Positions 23,369 to 34,560 of a DNA stretch of 60,000 nt are shown here, in pieces (the first letter of the stretch is position 1; each line of letters begins with the position of its first letter). This DNA is from Polytrichum commune (lineage: Eukaryota > Streptophyta > Polytrichopsida > Polytrichales > Polytrichaceae), in assembly GCA_950295325.1 (NCBI GenBank), contig OX485803.1, positions 12,154,001 to 12,214,000 of the forward strand. Reading direction: 5' to 3'. The notes beneath the pieces are model-generated. The model had not been told where the DNA came from, ran no database searches, and saw nothing but the letters and a program-made list of their open reading frames with translations. The translations under genes and the position numbers were made by a program.

Positions 23369-26300
23369 CTAATTTAAGCGAGCCATGGGATCTGTATATG
23401 TACCATGCTCCATGCCAATTGGCAGGGTGAAACAAGTTAATAATAACACCCCGTTTACCGGATCCTGTGCGGGCCGGAGAGAACAGAAAGCACCTACCCT
23501 GAAGATACCTTCCGCCTCAAACGTTTTTTGCGCAGCTGGGGCTTCGCGGTCACGCTTAATACCACAGCGTGTAAGTCTGTCCTCAGACTTTGCTACCGCA
23601 TCCCAGTACTCCTTGAGGACTTCTACACTCAAGTTGCATTCGGGCTCCCATGAATTATGCTCAAGTGCATATCCGAGCCATTTGATAAGATAGAATTTCT
23701 TGGGGCGAGAACGAGACCCTCTATCTTCGTGTTCTACTTCATAAGATGCATCTTCCTCAAAGACTGGCGGAGGGGGAGGCTGTACCCTGCCATCGGCCAC
23801 ATAAGGCCTAAGAAGTGACACATGAAAGACATCGTGGATCTTAAATGTATCTGACAGTTGCACGCGGTATGCTACCACCCTTATCTTTTGCACCACCCGA
23901 AATGGGCCAATCCACCTTGGTAAAAGCTTTCGAGCTCCTGGGACCTTCAACTTAATGTTGGCAGTACTTACTAGCACTTGCGAGTCCACTTCGAACGAGA
24001 CCTCTCGTCGGTTCTTGTCAGCATAGAACTTTTGTCGTTGTTGCGCAACAATGAGATGTTTCTTGGCCTCGCCAATCACATGTGTCATATGCTCGACAAA
24101 ATTTTGCGCAACAGGGACTTGACACCTGCTGTTCCCACTAATTGGTGTCCGGGGCTGCTAACCATAGGTCAAGACAAACGGAGTATTCCGTACAGACTTT
24201 TGCCAAGAGCTATTATATGCAAATTCAACTACTGCAAGGAATTCATCCCAATCATCATGCACTGGGTTGACATAATGTCGCAACATATCCTCCAGGATAC
24301 GGTTTACCCGTTCCGTCTGCCCATCAGTTTGAGGATGAAATGCGGTGGACATGGCCAACCTTGTCCCCAAAAGACTATGCAACGCATCCCAAAACCTACT
24401 TGTGAATCTAGCGTCCCTGTCGCTTAGGATTACCCTGGGTAGACCATGCAACTTATATACATGATCACGGAATAACCTTGCCGTACCTTCAGCAGTAACG
24501 TGTGTGGTGGTTGGCATAAAGTGGGCCATCTTGGACAACTTATCCACGCACACAAAGATGGCATCATAACCATTAGCAGATGGAGTCAATCCAGAGATAA
24601 AATCCATGCTCACTACTTCCCAATTTCTATCAGGAATCTCCAATGGTTGTAAAAGGCCTGCTGGTTTAAGAGTAGGGGCCTTACTCCTTTGGCAAATCTC
24701 ACAAGATTTTATATAGCTTCTGATGGACCCTTGCATCTCAGGCCACCAAAAATTTACTCGCACCCTCTTATATGTCTTAGTTACCCCTACATGACCGCTA
24801 TACATTGCATCATGATACTCACGGAGCAAAAATGACTTGATATTCGATCCTTAGAATGACACATCTGGAACCACAACCGCATTTTCATACCACCAGATGT
24901 GATTCTCATAAACAAAATGTTTCAGATTGTGCGGGTTTGAGAACCAAGGATCAAGAGCATACCCGGCAATGATAGTTTGATATAACTTCTGATCACTGAT
25001 GAACTCCGGGTACCCCTTCGGATTGTTGTCTTTCTCAACAGGATCACCTCGCCTAGCGTCTGCAGCCACCATTTGAAGGACCGAATTACTTGGAGCAGAT
25101 CGCGGTGCCATCAAGGCTGGCTGGTCACCCGGGTCTAGTGGATTCCGACTCAGAGGATCTGCCATATTAATCCTTCCTGGTCTATACACCCATCTATAGA
25201 CAAAAAAATTCTCCAAGAACTCCAACCACCGAGCTTGACGCCTTGATAACGTCTATTGTGTTTTTAAATACACCAGAGGGTTATGATCTGTGACGATCGT
25301 GCAATCTGCACCCTCTAGGTAACACCGCCAGGTTCGCATGGCGTGCACAACTGCTGCAAGTTCTTGTTCACCAGTAGTGTAATTTCTCTCAGTGGGAGAA
25401 AATTTCTTACTTTCAAAAGCAATGGGCTTACCTCCCTGAAATAAGACGGCCCCTGCTCCGAGTAAAGAAGCGTCATTAATGACCTCAAATGGCTCCCCTA
25501 ACTTGGGTAAGGTCAGAACTGGTGCATGTATTAAAGCATACTTAACATTCTCAAAAGCGCGTTCACACTCGTCAGTCCAAATGTACTTGACTTTGCTTCG
25601 CGTCAAAGAAGTCAAAGGCGCAACCAAAGTGGAATATCCATGTATGAATCTGCGGAAGTAATTGCAAAGCCCCAAGAAGGATCGTAATTGTCCGACTTCA
25701 AGAGGTCTATGTCACTTGGCCACAGTCTCAATTTTCTTAGGATCCACCTTGATGCCCTCCTTGCCAACCACGTGTCCTAAATAATGCAATTCATTCTTTC
25801 CGAAATAACACTTAGACATCTTTGCATAAAACTGATTCTCTCGTAGAATTTGAAGTACTTGTGCCAAATGACTGACATGTTCCTCCTCGTTTTTTGAAAA
25901 AAATTAAGATGTCATCCAGATATACCAAAACAAACTTTCCAATGAACTTGTGAGAAATACGATTCATTACTCCTTGAAAAGTTGCTGGTGCATTGGTCAA
26001 TCCAAAACTTAATACTTTGAATTGGTAATGACCAAACGGTGTTCTAAACGCTGTCTTAGGGGCATCCTCCTCGGATATCCTAATCTGGTGATAATCTTGT
26101 GCCAAATCAAGAGATGAAAATACTATAGAGTCGGCTAACTGGTAAAAAAGATCATCAATACGAGGCAACGGATAACGATTATTTACCGTTTGCTTATTAA
26201 GTGCCCGATAATCCACCACCATTCGCAGCGCTCCATCTTTTTTCTTGACGAACAAGATGGGAGACCCATAAGGCGATGAACTAGGTTCTATCCATCCCTT

Positions 26301-27428
26301 TTCCAAATACTCCTTGATTTGTTTCTTGGCCTCCTGCAGCTCGAGAGGACTCAACCTATAGATCGGCCTAAATGGCGGTTTGTCATCTGGCTCTAAAGGA
26401 ATAGTATGGGCCATTTCCCGCTCTGGAGGTAACCCTGTAGGTATGGGCTGAAAAACATCAGCATATTCCTCTAACACTGTGGCATAAGGTGTTGCCACTG
26501 TGTCCTCTACGTTGTCTCCAACCGCGGTCAACTGAACTAGGAACGACGTTGCTCCCTTCCGTATTGACCGTTTGAACTGCATGGCGGTGAGTCTATGGGG
26601 ATTTGGACTCTGACATTGCACTGGGTTCACATGCAGTGTCATTTTACGGCGGCCCTTATACAACACGCAACATTCAGAAGAAAAATCCAAGCGTGCCTTG
26701 TGTTGCACTAGCCAATCATTGCCCAATATCAAATCAATGCCTTCACTTAACTTTGCCACTAGGCAAGTAATTTGGCTTTGATATTGCTGTATTCTAACAT
26801 GAACTTTAATCTTGCCGTCCGTTTGGACTTCATCACCATTGCCTAATACCAGTGTCTTACTGCCATTTTTCACTTTTAACCCGAAGGTCTTAGCAAAACC
26901 AGAACTCACAAAGCAATGTGATGTGGCACTATCCATTAATACAGATGCATCCTGATGAGCTACTTGCCCTGAGAAACTCATCATCAGTTAAGAAGACAAA
27001 GTGAGCTGATTCAGCACACGTGGCCTAGGTTCATCTAAATAAACATGCCACTGCACTGAGTTTGATTCAAATTGATGGACCAATTTAAATCGTGGTAAAG
27101 TTCTCTTAAGATTTTTTGCTTTACGTTTGTCAACAATAAAACAAGCACCGGTCTCATAGGGCGCTCCCTCTTTACCGTGCAAATAAGATCTCAAGAAACT
27201 TTGCAAATCATCCACTGATGATATAATCAATGAGAACGCTCCATAAACTTTGGAGTTCACATCTAACACATCACTGAGTGGGAGTAACGGAGTTGGCAAA
27301 ATAATGTCTTTATTCAAAATATTAGACACGATTACATTAAATTGCTTATTGACTAAGCCTTGAATCACTTCCAAAGCATCACCAAGCAAATCAAAAATAC
27401 CCTCCGAAACTTGAACAAGTCCTGACAC
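23369..27428 (-). pseudogene. pol: Broken pol region: unknown spacer, protease, RT, RNase H, integrase, chromodomain
   Basis: Minus strand. The segment 27428-26988 (about 146 codons) has no recognised motif and ends in TAA (26990-26988), in the same frame as the protease that follows. Protease starts about 26984; its active site reads LMDSATSH (Asp codon 26933-26931), not the usual D-S/T-G. RT: YLDD at 25921-25910; a one-base frameshift follows in a homopolymer at about 25881-25907. TGA at 25714-25712 precedes SFLGL. RNase H: DASLLGAG, GEQELAAV, TDHNPL; then TAG at 25255-25253. TAA at 24853-24851 precedes the integrase zinc finger (H..H, CEIC). Core: SMDF, LSDRD, NRILED, so D, D, E are present; TAG at 24160-24158 follows. 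The chromodomain (YLIKWLGY, HNSWEPE) is about 23590-23750. The original protein should copy RNA to DNA and integrate it. Confidence 0.95.
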
Positions 27429-27439
27429 TAGCCCACTGC

Positions 27440-28672
27440 CTAAGTGTCGGACTTGTGAAAAGACTTCTTGCCTTTCTTTGCAGGTTGTTGCTCAGCACTC
27501 TTCTTGCCATCAGGACAATCTCTAGCCAAGTGTCATTCCTTGTGACATTGAAAACAAAGACCATCTTTTTTGTCAGTGCTTCTTGCCGAATGGGCCTCCC
27601 CTTTACCCTGCTTACTCTTCTTGTAAAAGGCGGAAGAGCGTCCTTCAGAGCGGCGAGACTTGTTGTCTCTAATAGGCCCTGTGTGGCCATTGGTCTTGAC
27701 AACCAGTGCATCAAAATGAGACTTATCATTGTCCCGTCCTTTTGTATCTTGTGTGTACGTAGCGTCTATAGTCACTGCATAATTGATGAGACGCTTGATG
27801 TCCTCCCATGGCCCACCATCGCCCTTAGGATCCACCGAGACCTTCTTGCGGATATCCTCCTTGAGCCCTGATATGAATCTCTCAATCTTATCTCCCGGGG
27901 AGACAGGATTTTTAGTAATGTGTGAGCACAACTGCTAAAACTCATTTGCATAGTCCCCAACAGAACCTTTCTGTTTAAGAACACGAAGCTTGTTCCGGGC
28001 TACCAACTCTTGATTGACACTGCCATAAGCAGTGAGTAATGTATCATAGAAGTTATCCCAGAGCTGCGGATCTTTCTTATCCGCTGCCAGCTCCAATGCA
28101 AGCATATCCCAATGTTGTGACACATTGGTTTCCAGATATGTTGACGCAATTGTGACCCACTCCTCAGGAGCAATCTGGCGTGCAACCAAAAAGAATTTCA
28201 TCTGGTTGAGCCAAGCCATAATGGTAATTTTTGACTTATCCTTGAACCGTTCCGGCTTGCCAATAGCTGTGGTGGACTTAGAACGGTCCCCCTCATTATA
28301 CTTCTTCAAGAGTTGGACCTGGCATTCCAATGCTTCCAAGCGATTGGAATGCGTGTTCACAATCGAAAAGGTTATTTCACCTTGCTGCTCTATACACTGA
28401 AATTGACTTAAGTCATCAATCAATTTCCCATTGCAGTAATCATGAATAGCTTGGACCACCAAACTACGGATACTTGCATCACTCGGTGAAGAGGATGTGC
28501 CAATCGGGAAAACCTGGGGAGGACTATCCTCCCTTGACGGTCCAGAAGTGTCCATATCCTCGATGGCCATAACATAAACACACAAAATACAATCCCAAAA
28601 ATTTGCGGGACTGCTCATGCGGTCTTGTACAATAAAAACCAAAACAGGAGACAAAACAATTCTACCCCCCAA
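27440..28672 (-). pseudogene. gag: Broken gag with CCHC zinc knuckle
   Basis: Structural capsid/nucleocapsid protein of the Ty3 element. The start is probably one of the Met codons of MAIEDMDTSG near 28570; the frame is open from 28672. Capsid-like region with PERFKDKSKITIMAWLNQM and YLETNVSQHWDML, then VGDYANEF and a TAG at 27937-27935. The frame continues to the zinc knuckle CFQCHKE-stop-HLARDC, where a TGA (27535-27533) replaces the residue just before His, normally Gly. The frame ends at TAG 27442-27440. The pol frame that follows is offset by -1 relative to gag, which could be an original gag-pol frameshift or another mutation. Confidence 0.9.
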
Positions 28673-29301
28673 TAGCTTTCTCCAACAAAAAAATTAACCG
28701 CATGTCTGAGAGCCGCAGTTTTCAAATTTTAACCTCGAGTAAACAACCTACTCAGAAATCTTGCCCCAAGATTTCGACCCGATCTGATTTTCTGCCTAGG
28801 AGTTATACCCTTTTTCGTATGCTGCTCTCAGAAGAACTTCAGAATAGGATAGCTTCCTCTGACTTTCTCGAAATGACCTGAAATTTTAACTGTGACTAGA
28901 GAGACTAAACACAAATCATCTCACCAAATTTCGAGCCTATCCTATTTTCTGTCCGAAGGTTATGCCCATTTTAGTGCATAAATCTACCCAGGTTTCAGAA
29001 TACTATAACTCCACCCCACTGACTTAAAACATCTTCAGATTTTAGCAGTGATCACTAAAACCAATTATTTATGACCCCCTAAAATGAGAGCCACAAGAGA
29101 CGACGTAGCTCTCCTGTGAGACGCTCACTGCCCAGGCAGCAGGCTGCCTCCCTCTGCTAGGCCGTAAGGAGACGAGAGGAGACGAGACGAGGCGAGACGC
29201 GACCCCCCAGGACCGCAACACCCTCTAGAAAAATTACCAGCATAACAATTACACAGCGGAAGTTAATAAAAACCCAAATGAAAACAAAGTACAAGAGCGC
29301 C
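28673..29301 (-). other. 5' leader of the Ty3 element
   Basis: Non-coding stretch between PBS and gag. It contains two diverged copies of an AAATTTCGAGCC...TATTTTCTG segment (about 28765 and 28925) and a purine-rich GAGACGAGA repeat near 29165-29200. Confidence 0.6.
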
Positions 29302-29314
29302 GGCTCTGATACCA
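29302..29314 (-). other. Primer-binding site, initiator tRNA-Met
   Basis: Reads TGGTATCAGAGCC on the minus strand, one base inside the 5' LTR. This is the standard initiator tRNA-Met complement used by many plant LTR retrotransposons. Confidence 0.92.
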
Positions 29315-29315
29315 A

Positions 29316-29676
29316 TGTAACGTTCTCAAATATTATGAGATTCAAGAGGCATGTTCCACCCAACCTTAGAGCTTATATACAAGCACCACTGGCAGTTGAG
29401 GCCACCTCCAACTGGTAGTTAAGTGGTAGTTAAATATATATTAACGAGCTCTCCCCCATGCCTTTAGGATATCTCTAAGTGCAGTTAAATAGTGGTCTCT
29501 ACTTACGTGGGAGAACTACGTGTAGAACCACAGTCATCAACTAGTAGTTAACTCCCTTTACCTTTAGGACTGCTAGAGCACTCAGGATAGCGCCTCTAGT
29601 TTTATAGTAAAGGAGTCCCAGTTGAATGAGAGGTTGTAAATAAATAAAAAACAATAAATATGTAATACACGTTACA
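29316..29676 (-). repeat. 5' LTR of the Ty3 chromovirus (361 bp)
   Basis: Same ends as the partner LTR. Carries an extra 11-bp tandem copy of the GGTAGTTAAGT segment, which explains the length difference. Confidence 0.97.
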
Positions 29677-29681
29677 GAAAA

Positions 29682-30847
29682 TTTCAGCGCGTTGTTTGAA
29701 TTGCAATCTTCTTTCCAAATTTCTTTCACAATATAAGTAAAATAGGGTGTTTCTAAATGATTCCCCCCCGTAAAAAATTATTGATAGGGTGTATTGAAAA
29801 AAAACATTCATCTTACCATAGCTTGTAATGTTTTCTGCAAGGTAAATAGCCCCCCCTGATAAATAAGTCTCGAACGCATATGTATGCATTAATATGAGAG
29901 GGAGTGACCTCCCCGAGGGACATTGCGTATAAGATGTTCTTAACGAATTCGATTTGACTCGGGGGGGGGGGTCAAAGGTCTCATTGTGGGCCAGAGTAAC
30001 TTAGTGGTCACATAGAAGATTAAGCCCCAAATGGGCATTATTTCTTGATCTCCCCTCGGTTTGTGTTGGTCCTCCCGAGGTGGTTATGTTTTTGGTTCCT
30101 TTTCTTATGATTGAATTTTCAATTTGTGCCAAAAAGAAGATATTCGAATGTCGATATAGGTCCGGAGGCATTCCTACCCCAAACCTCGGTATGATGAACA
30201 CAATCGAGATGGGCTTGAACGACCCCCTCTAGCTTGAATATAATGCTTCACAATGTGTGGTAAGAGTTGAGTCTAGTGACATGAAGCAAAAAAAACTTGT
30301 ATCCGCAATTATTTTAATGTCTTTATGCACATGTGGCACTATAATTATTTAGTTTGTCATATGCTTTAATCCGATAGATACTAGGCACACTTCGTTCTTT
30401 GTCAACAACAACCACACTGACTCCTTGTACAGGGAATTCATATGGATTGCCATTTTAAGTTTAGAGATATTGAGTTGCGCACTATCTATCTATCTATATG
30501 TATAAATGAACAATGTGACATGTAAGATATATTTTTGAAGAGTGTGTTAGTAATTCGTTTGTAAGGGAAGATAATTTGAATAATGTGTTACACCATTGCA
30601 TAGCTCAAATGGTATTCCGCGTTGTTTGCACATATTTGTAGAATGAGAGACGAAAATTCGACAAAGTGGATCAATATGCCCATCCGTTCTAATTTTAGTC
30701 TATATTTGTATATTGAGTGTCAACCAAACTCATATTGTCCCATCATATTAGACTCCAATTGTTGTTGAAATTTCTAAGTACGTGTTTTTGGAAATCATAT
30801 TTATCATTTTCAAATACGGCAACAAAATCCACATTTCACAAGACAAG
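29682..30847. other. Intergenic, no gene seen
   Basis: G run around 29959-29969. The stretch 29995-30140 (ending TTGAATTTTCAATTTGTGC) partly matches 46915-47040, so a short dispersed repeat is likely. No coding sense. Confidence 0.4.
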
Positions 30848-30849
30848 TA

Positions 30850-31132
30850 CTCCCTCCATCCCAAACTGATTGTTTGTGTTTCTAACTTTGGCGAGATTAA
30901 GGGCCGTTGACCATTGACCGAGTAATTGTAAGTATGACTCTTAAAATTAAAACAACTACTACTCCGAAACGCCCCCGGAAGTTGCGGTGTTGAAAGCCTT
31001 CTTGATATAGAAAGTTTGGTGCAAAAATATGTGACTTTGAGCCTCAAATTTATAGCAGGGCAGATAAACTGGACAATCATTTTGGGACCAAAAAATCCGG
31101 GAAGTAGGACAATCATTTTGGGACGGAGGGAG
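30850..31132. mobile_element. Stowaway-type MITE
   Basis: 283 bp with termini CTCCCTCCATCCCAAA and TTTGGGACGGAGGGAG, flanked by TA at 30848-30849 and 31133-31134. CTCCCTCC ends and a TA duplication are the Stowaway hallmark (Tc1/mariner-derived, non-autonomous). Near the right end the GGACAATCATTTTGGGAC segment occurs twice in tandem (about 31070 and 31108). Confidence 0.9.
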
Positions 31133-31934
31133 TATATGTTTGCTTGCACACAATTTAGTTTAAGCTTGTGTCATATTGTTATGGTGAACTTGTGCATATG
31201 ACTTATGAATTGGTACACTTTGAAGATTAACTTGATATGACATACGAACGGTTTCATCAAGTTTATAGTGTAATCCTTCTTGTACCATCACACCAATTGT
31301 TACTACTTTTTTCTTTTTCCCTTAAAATTAAAAATTAAATAAAAATAGGCTCACATGTAAACCCGGTACAACTTTGTGGTGCTAAGCGTATCCATGCTAC
31401 ACAAATTATCCTAATTAGTGAGGGAAGGCTAATAGTGTATGTGGGAAATTATTGAAGATTGTGTTAAAGTTCTTTAAGCTATGAAATGAATGTCACCAAC
31501 AGATCTAGGAACCATCATACATATTGACATTGTTCATAGCATCACTATTCATTAACTTAATATCACTCAACAAAAAGTTAAGCCCTCGCCAATTTTGAGA
31601 CTTGACAAAATATTACTTTGAGACTATGCGAGATTCTACAACGTGATAATAGCTTGCCTTCAACCTCGATTGTCCCCTCCTCGTAGCGTTGAGGGTGAGG
31701 GGCAGTCGGTTAGTAGTCTAACCGCTTCTGCAACAGCAATAGCCCTTCTTTTTTCACACTGGATGGCCTCCAATGGCTAATAGCCAGATGATTCTCATCA
31801 AAAAGTGAAAATTGCCTGCTTCGGCTAGGCTATAGCCCAAAAAACGGTTCTACAACAATGTTTATTCTTTGACACTCACTTAATCACACACCAATCAAAC
31901 ATAGGGGTCCAATTATAAAATTCATTGAATAAAA
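31133..31934. other. Intergenic, no gene seen
   Basis: AT-rich with short frames only. A short self-complementary stretch lies around 31690-31725 (GGTTAGTAGTCTAACC). Confidence 0.35.
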
Positions 31935-32850
31935 CATGCATACCTTAGTGGAAGTTGGTGTTGATAATGAATTTGGCAAATAGGGATACTCGAGGTTCTT
32001 TGGATTCCAACATGCATTTGTACTTACACACAAGTGTTACTTTTAGATGTAGCTAAGAGTTATAGATACTATTAGACCCCAAAAAATTGGTTACAAGGTT
32101 TGGTGAACGAATGTTGCATGTCCTTTGTAAAAGAACATTGATGTATATATATAAGCATATGAATAACACCCTCATACATTAGTAGAGTTGATGTTGGCAA
32201 TGAAATCAACAGTTAAAGACACTTTAGGTTTCCGAGATTCCAAAAGGCATTTGCATCTACATGCAAGTATTATTTGTAGATGTGATTGATGGGTGTAGAT
32301 ACTACTAAACCCATGAGTTGGTTACAAGGTTTGGTAAATGGACATCACATGTTATTTGTAAAAAAAACAATGATATTTTTCTTTGTCTTTTTGTCTTTTC
32401 TTTTTTAGGTGTCCAATTAACATAAGCATTTGATCACATCTTTATGTCTTAATAAAAGATGTTGTTGACAGTGAAATCGGGGGTTAGAAAACACTCAAGG
32501 CTCCTCGGATTCCAAAAAGAAGTTTTATACACACACAAGTATTCTTTTTAGATGTGACCAGTAGGTATAGATACTATTAAACCCAAAAGTCGATTACACG
32601 ATTGTGACGAATGAACATCACATGTCAGTCGTAGAAAAAAAAACACTTACATTTAAAAAAAAACAGATCCATTTTCTTTCGAAAGAGTCCAATTGAGAAA
32701 GGTGTGTCGGAATGATGTCCACGTGCCTTAATTAATCGGTACAACCTTGTTGTTGGCAATGGAATCGGTGGTTAATTAATTAGTTAGAAACACTCGAGGT
32801 TCCTCGGATTCCAACCGGCATGCCTTTATATTCACTCACACACACACGGC
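31935..32850. repeat. Degenerate tandem array, four units of about 240-290 bp
   Basis: Landmarks GTTGTTGGCAATGGAATC..., ACACTCGAGGTTCCTCGGATTCCAA, and TAGATACTATTAAACCC recur in altered form in units starting near 31935, 32170, 32450 and 32735, in the same order each time. The last unit is truncated. Units are heavily diverged. No protein domain. Confidence 0.75.
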
Positions 32851-33590
32851 TCACGATCGAGTGTTCCTAGAGAAAGCTCCAAGGTGATGAGATTTGGAGT
32901 GAGAAGTGACTAGTCGACAGTCAATTTTGGAACAGTTTGGGTGATTGGGCCATGCATCATCATCATGCATTGCTTGCATGGTTTGAACTCACTTGAAGGA
33001 ATCTATCAGATCGAATGGTGTTCCATCGGGTCATTTTAAATCCACGGCGGCTTGATTAAATATGTGATGCTTCTGACTTGATGTTCCGGTCCAGGTCAGA
33101 TATGAATGCCGTGTTCCATCCTTGGATTCCACTGACGACAAATTTTCGATCGTGATGTGTTTTTGGTGATGACGCAAGAGCTGAAAGAGCGAGCTGAGAG
33201 TGAGAGAGAGAGAATGGGAATGTTTGTTTGTCAGGAGTTTAAGTTTGGGGTGACTTTGAGCGTGACGTTTGATAAGTGACGTTTGGAGTGGACAGCTTGC
33301 TTGATGGACGAGAGACAGACAGTTGGTACCTAGGAGGAGGGAGTGAGGGAAGAGCTTTGATCGGGGAGAACCGGTGGTTAGTTTACACATGAACCGGTTG
33401 AGTTTGAGAAATGACCACCGGTTGAAGTCGGAGACTGTTGGAAAATTACCCATCGTTTTGGAGGAATCTATGGAATATACCCGCTTTCGTAAAGGAAAAT
33501 CGGGGGACGTCAACATGGAACCGGTTGGATTTGGAAACACTCGGATCTTGACCGGTTATGAATGCCAACAAATTTCTCCGATTGTTGGGT
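32851..33590. other. Intergenic, no convincing gene
   Basis: A 169-codon minus-strand open frame (33031-33540) lies here but has no domain and a Ser/His/Leu-rich composition, so I do not call it a gene. The 20-mer ATGAACCGGTTGAGTTTGAG at 33389-33408 recurs exactly at 55921-55940. Confidence 0.35.
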
Positions 33591-33608
33591 AAGAGCATCT
33601 TAAATCGA

Positions 33609-33868
33609 CATGACCTTAAATTACTGTGTGATGGTGGAGAGGTACTCATTTTCTAAATGGAGTGGTTGGCGGTTTGATTCCCGCTGTGAAGTCTTGTCTC
33701 TACTTGATGGGGGAAACTAGCTAGGTAGGTAGGAAGTCAAGAGCCCGCCCCCATCGGAAGGTAGGTGGTAAACCCCACCCTGCACCGAGAGGGTTCTTGA
33801 GCAAGGTAGGGTGAACGGGCTCAAATCCACGTCGGATTGCCTGACGTTGGTTATTTGTTTCTTTATTT
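33609..33868 (+). mobile_element. tRNA-derived SINE, second family, 18-bp target duplication
   Basis: A-box TGGTGGAGAGG at 33632-33642 fits the Pol III consensus. B-box GGTTTGATTCC at 33671-33681 has one mismatch. The body ends in a T-rich tail (TTATTTGTTTCTTTATTT). Flanking repeats AAGAGCATCTTAAATCGA (33591-33608) and AAGAGCACCTTAAACCGA (33869-33886) agree at 16 of 18 positions. A 5'-truncated relative lies at 46736-46857. The body shares no obvious sequence with the SINE at 20392. Confidence 0.8.
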
Positions 33869-34324
33869 AAGAGCACCTTAAACCGAGAAGTTAAGGTGTT
33901 TAGCATACGTCTGGTAAACGTATAAATCGGACGAATTTATTCCCAAGTAAAAAAAGAAGAAGATACCAAGTGTATTGCAATTTTACCCCCCCCCCTTCCC
34001 GAATATTGAAATAAACACAAATTCTTGAAGTGAAAACAATGTTGTCGCTCAAAACCATTGAAGTTTACATGACAAACATTCTCATGATCAACGTGTATTT
34101 ATTATGCAGGATTTCGAGGGTGTTGATTTTGGGGGCTATCTTGGTTTAAGGTGCTCCTATCTTAGACGAGGGAACTTAAATCGAATCCACCTACTACAAG
34201 GTAAGACTACAAACCTCAAGTTATCATGTGTCAAGGGGAGTCTTGGTCATGATAGGGCCAATAGACTCAAATTCACGCTAGTATGATGTCAATGTTAGTC
34301 CCCCCCCCCCCCCAAAGTAAGGTG

Positions 34325-34560
34325 TACATGGGTTATTCGGTTCATTGTCTTGTTCTATGTCTTCTAATCATTCGATTTACGTTTTCAAACTTTTGATGCA
34401 TTAGTAAACCTATGATGAAGCATCGACGAAAATCAAATTAAAGGGTTGGACCTCCTTTTATTTAGTTATGATTGATGGAAGTGTTTCCATGTATATTGAT
34501 TCATTCTTTGAATACAAAGGTCCTTCCAATTGTAGTCATTGTTGAGTGTGTTCATCAAAT
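34325..34560 (-). repeat. Dispersed repeat D, copy 3
   Basis: Matches about 14985-15190 in the same orientation: GGTTATTCGGTTC, GCATTAGTAAA, TTTAGTTATG, and CCTTCCAATTG.GTTCATTG.TGAGTGT-like pieces in the same order. The right edge is unclear. A C run of about 14 bases precedes it (34299-34313). Confidence 0.55.

Larger units (their letters stand above)
22934..29676 (-). mobile_element. Ty3/gypsy chromovirus-type LTR retrotransposon, structurally complete, coding regions broken
   Basis: 6743-bp element on the minus strand. LTRs at 22934-23283 and 29316-29676 both begin TGTAACG and end CGTTACA. The flanking 5-bp duplication GAAAA is at 22929-22933 and 29677-29681. A PBS for initiator tRNA-Met and a polypurine tract lie just inside the LTRs. 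Order on the minus strand is gag with CCHC knuckle, protease, RT, RNase H, integrase (HHCC, DDE) and chromodomain, which is the chromovirus order. Seven internal stop codons and one frameshift disable the reading frames. The LTRs differ at only five substitutions and one 11-bp tandem duplication, so insertion is recent compared with the coding damage. Confidence 0.97.

Noticed and set aside
27455-27871. 138-codon plus-strand frame inside the Ty3 element
   Set aside because: Antisense to gag, which has the zinc knuckle.
33031-33540. 169-codon minus-strand frame as a host gene
   Set aside because: No domain, biased Ser/His/Leu composition, and no clear splice or promoter signals.
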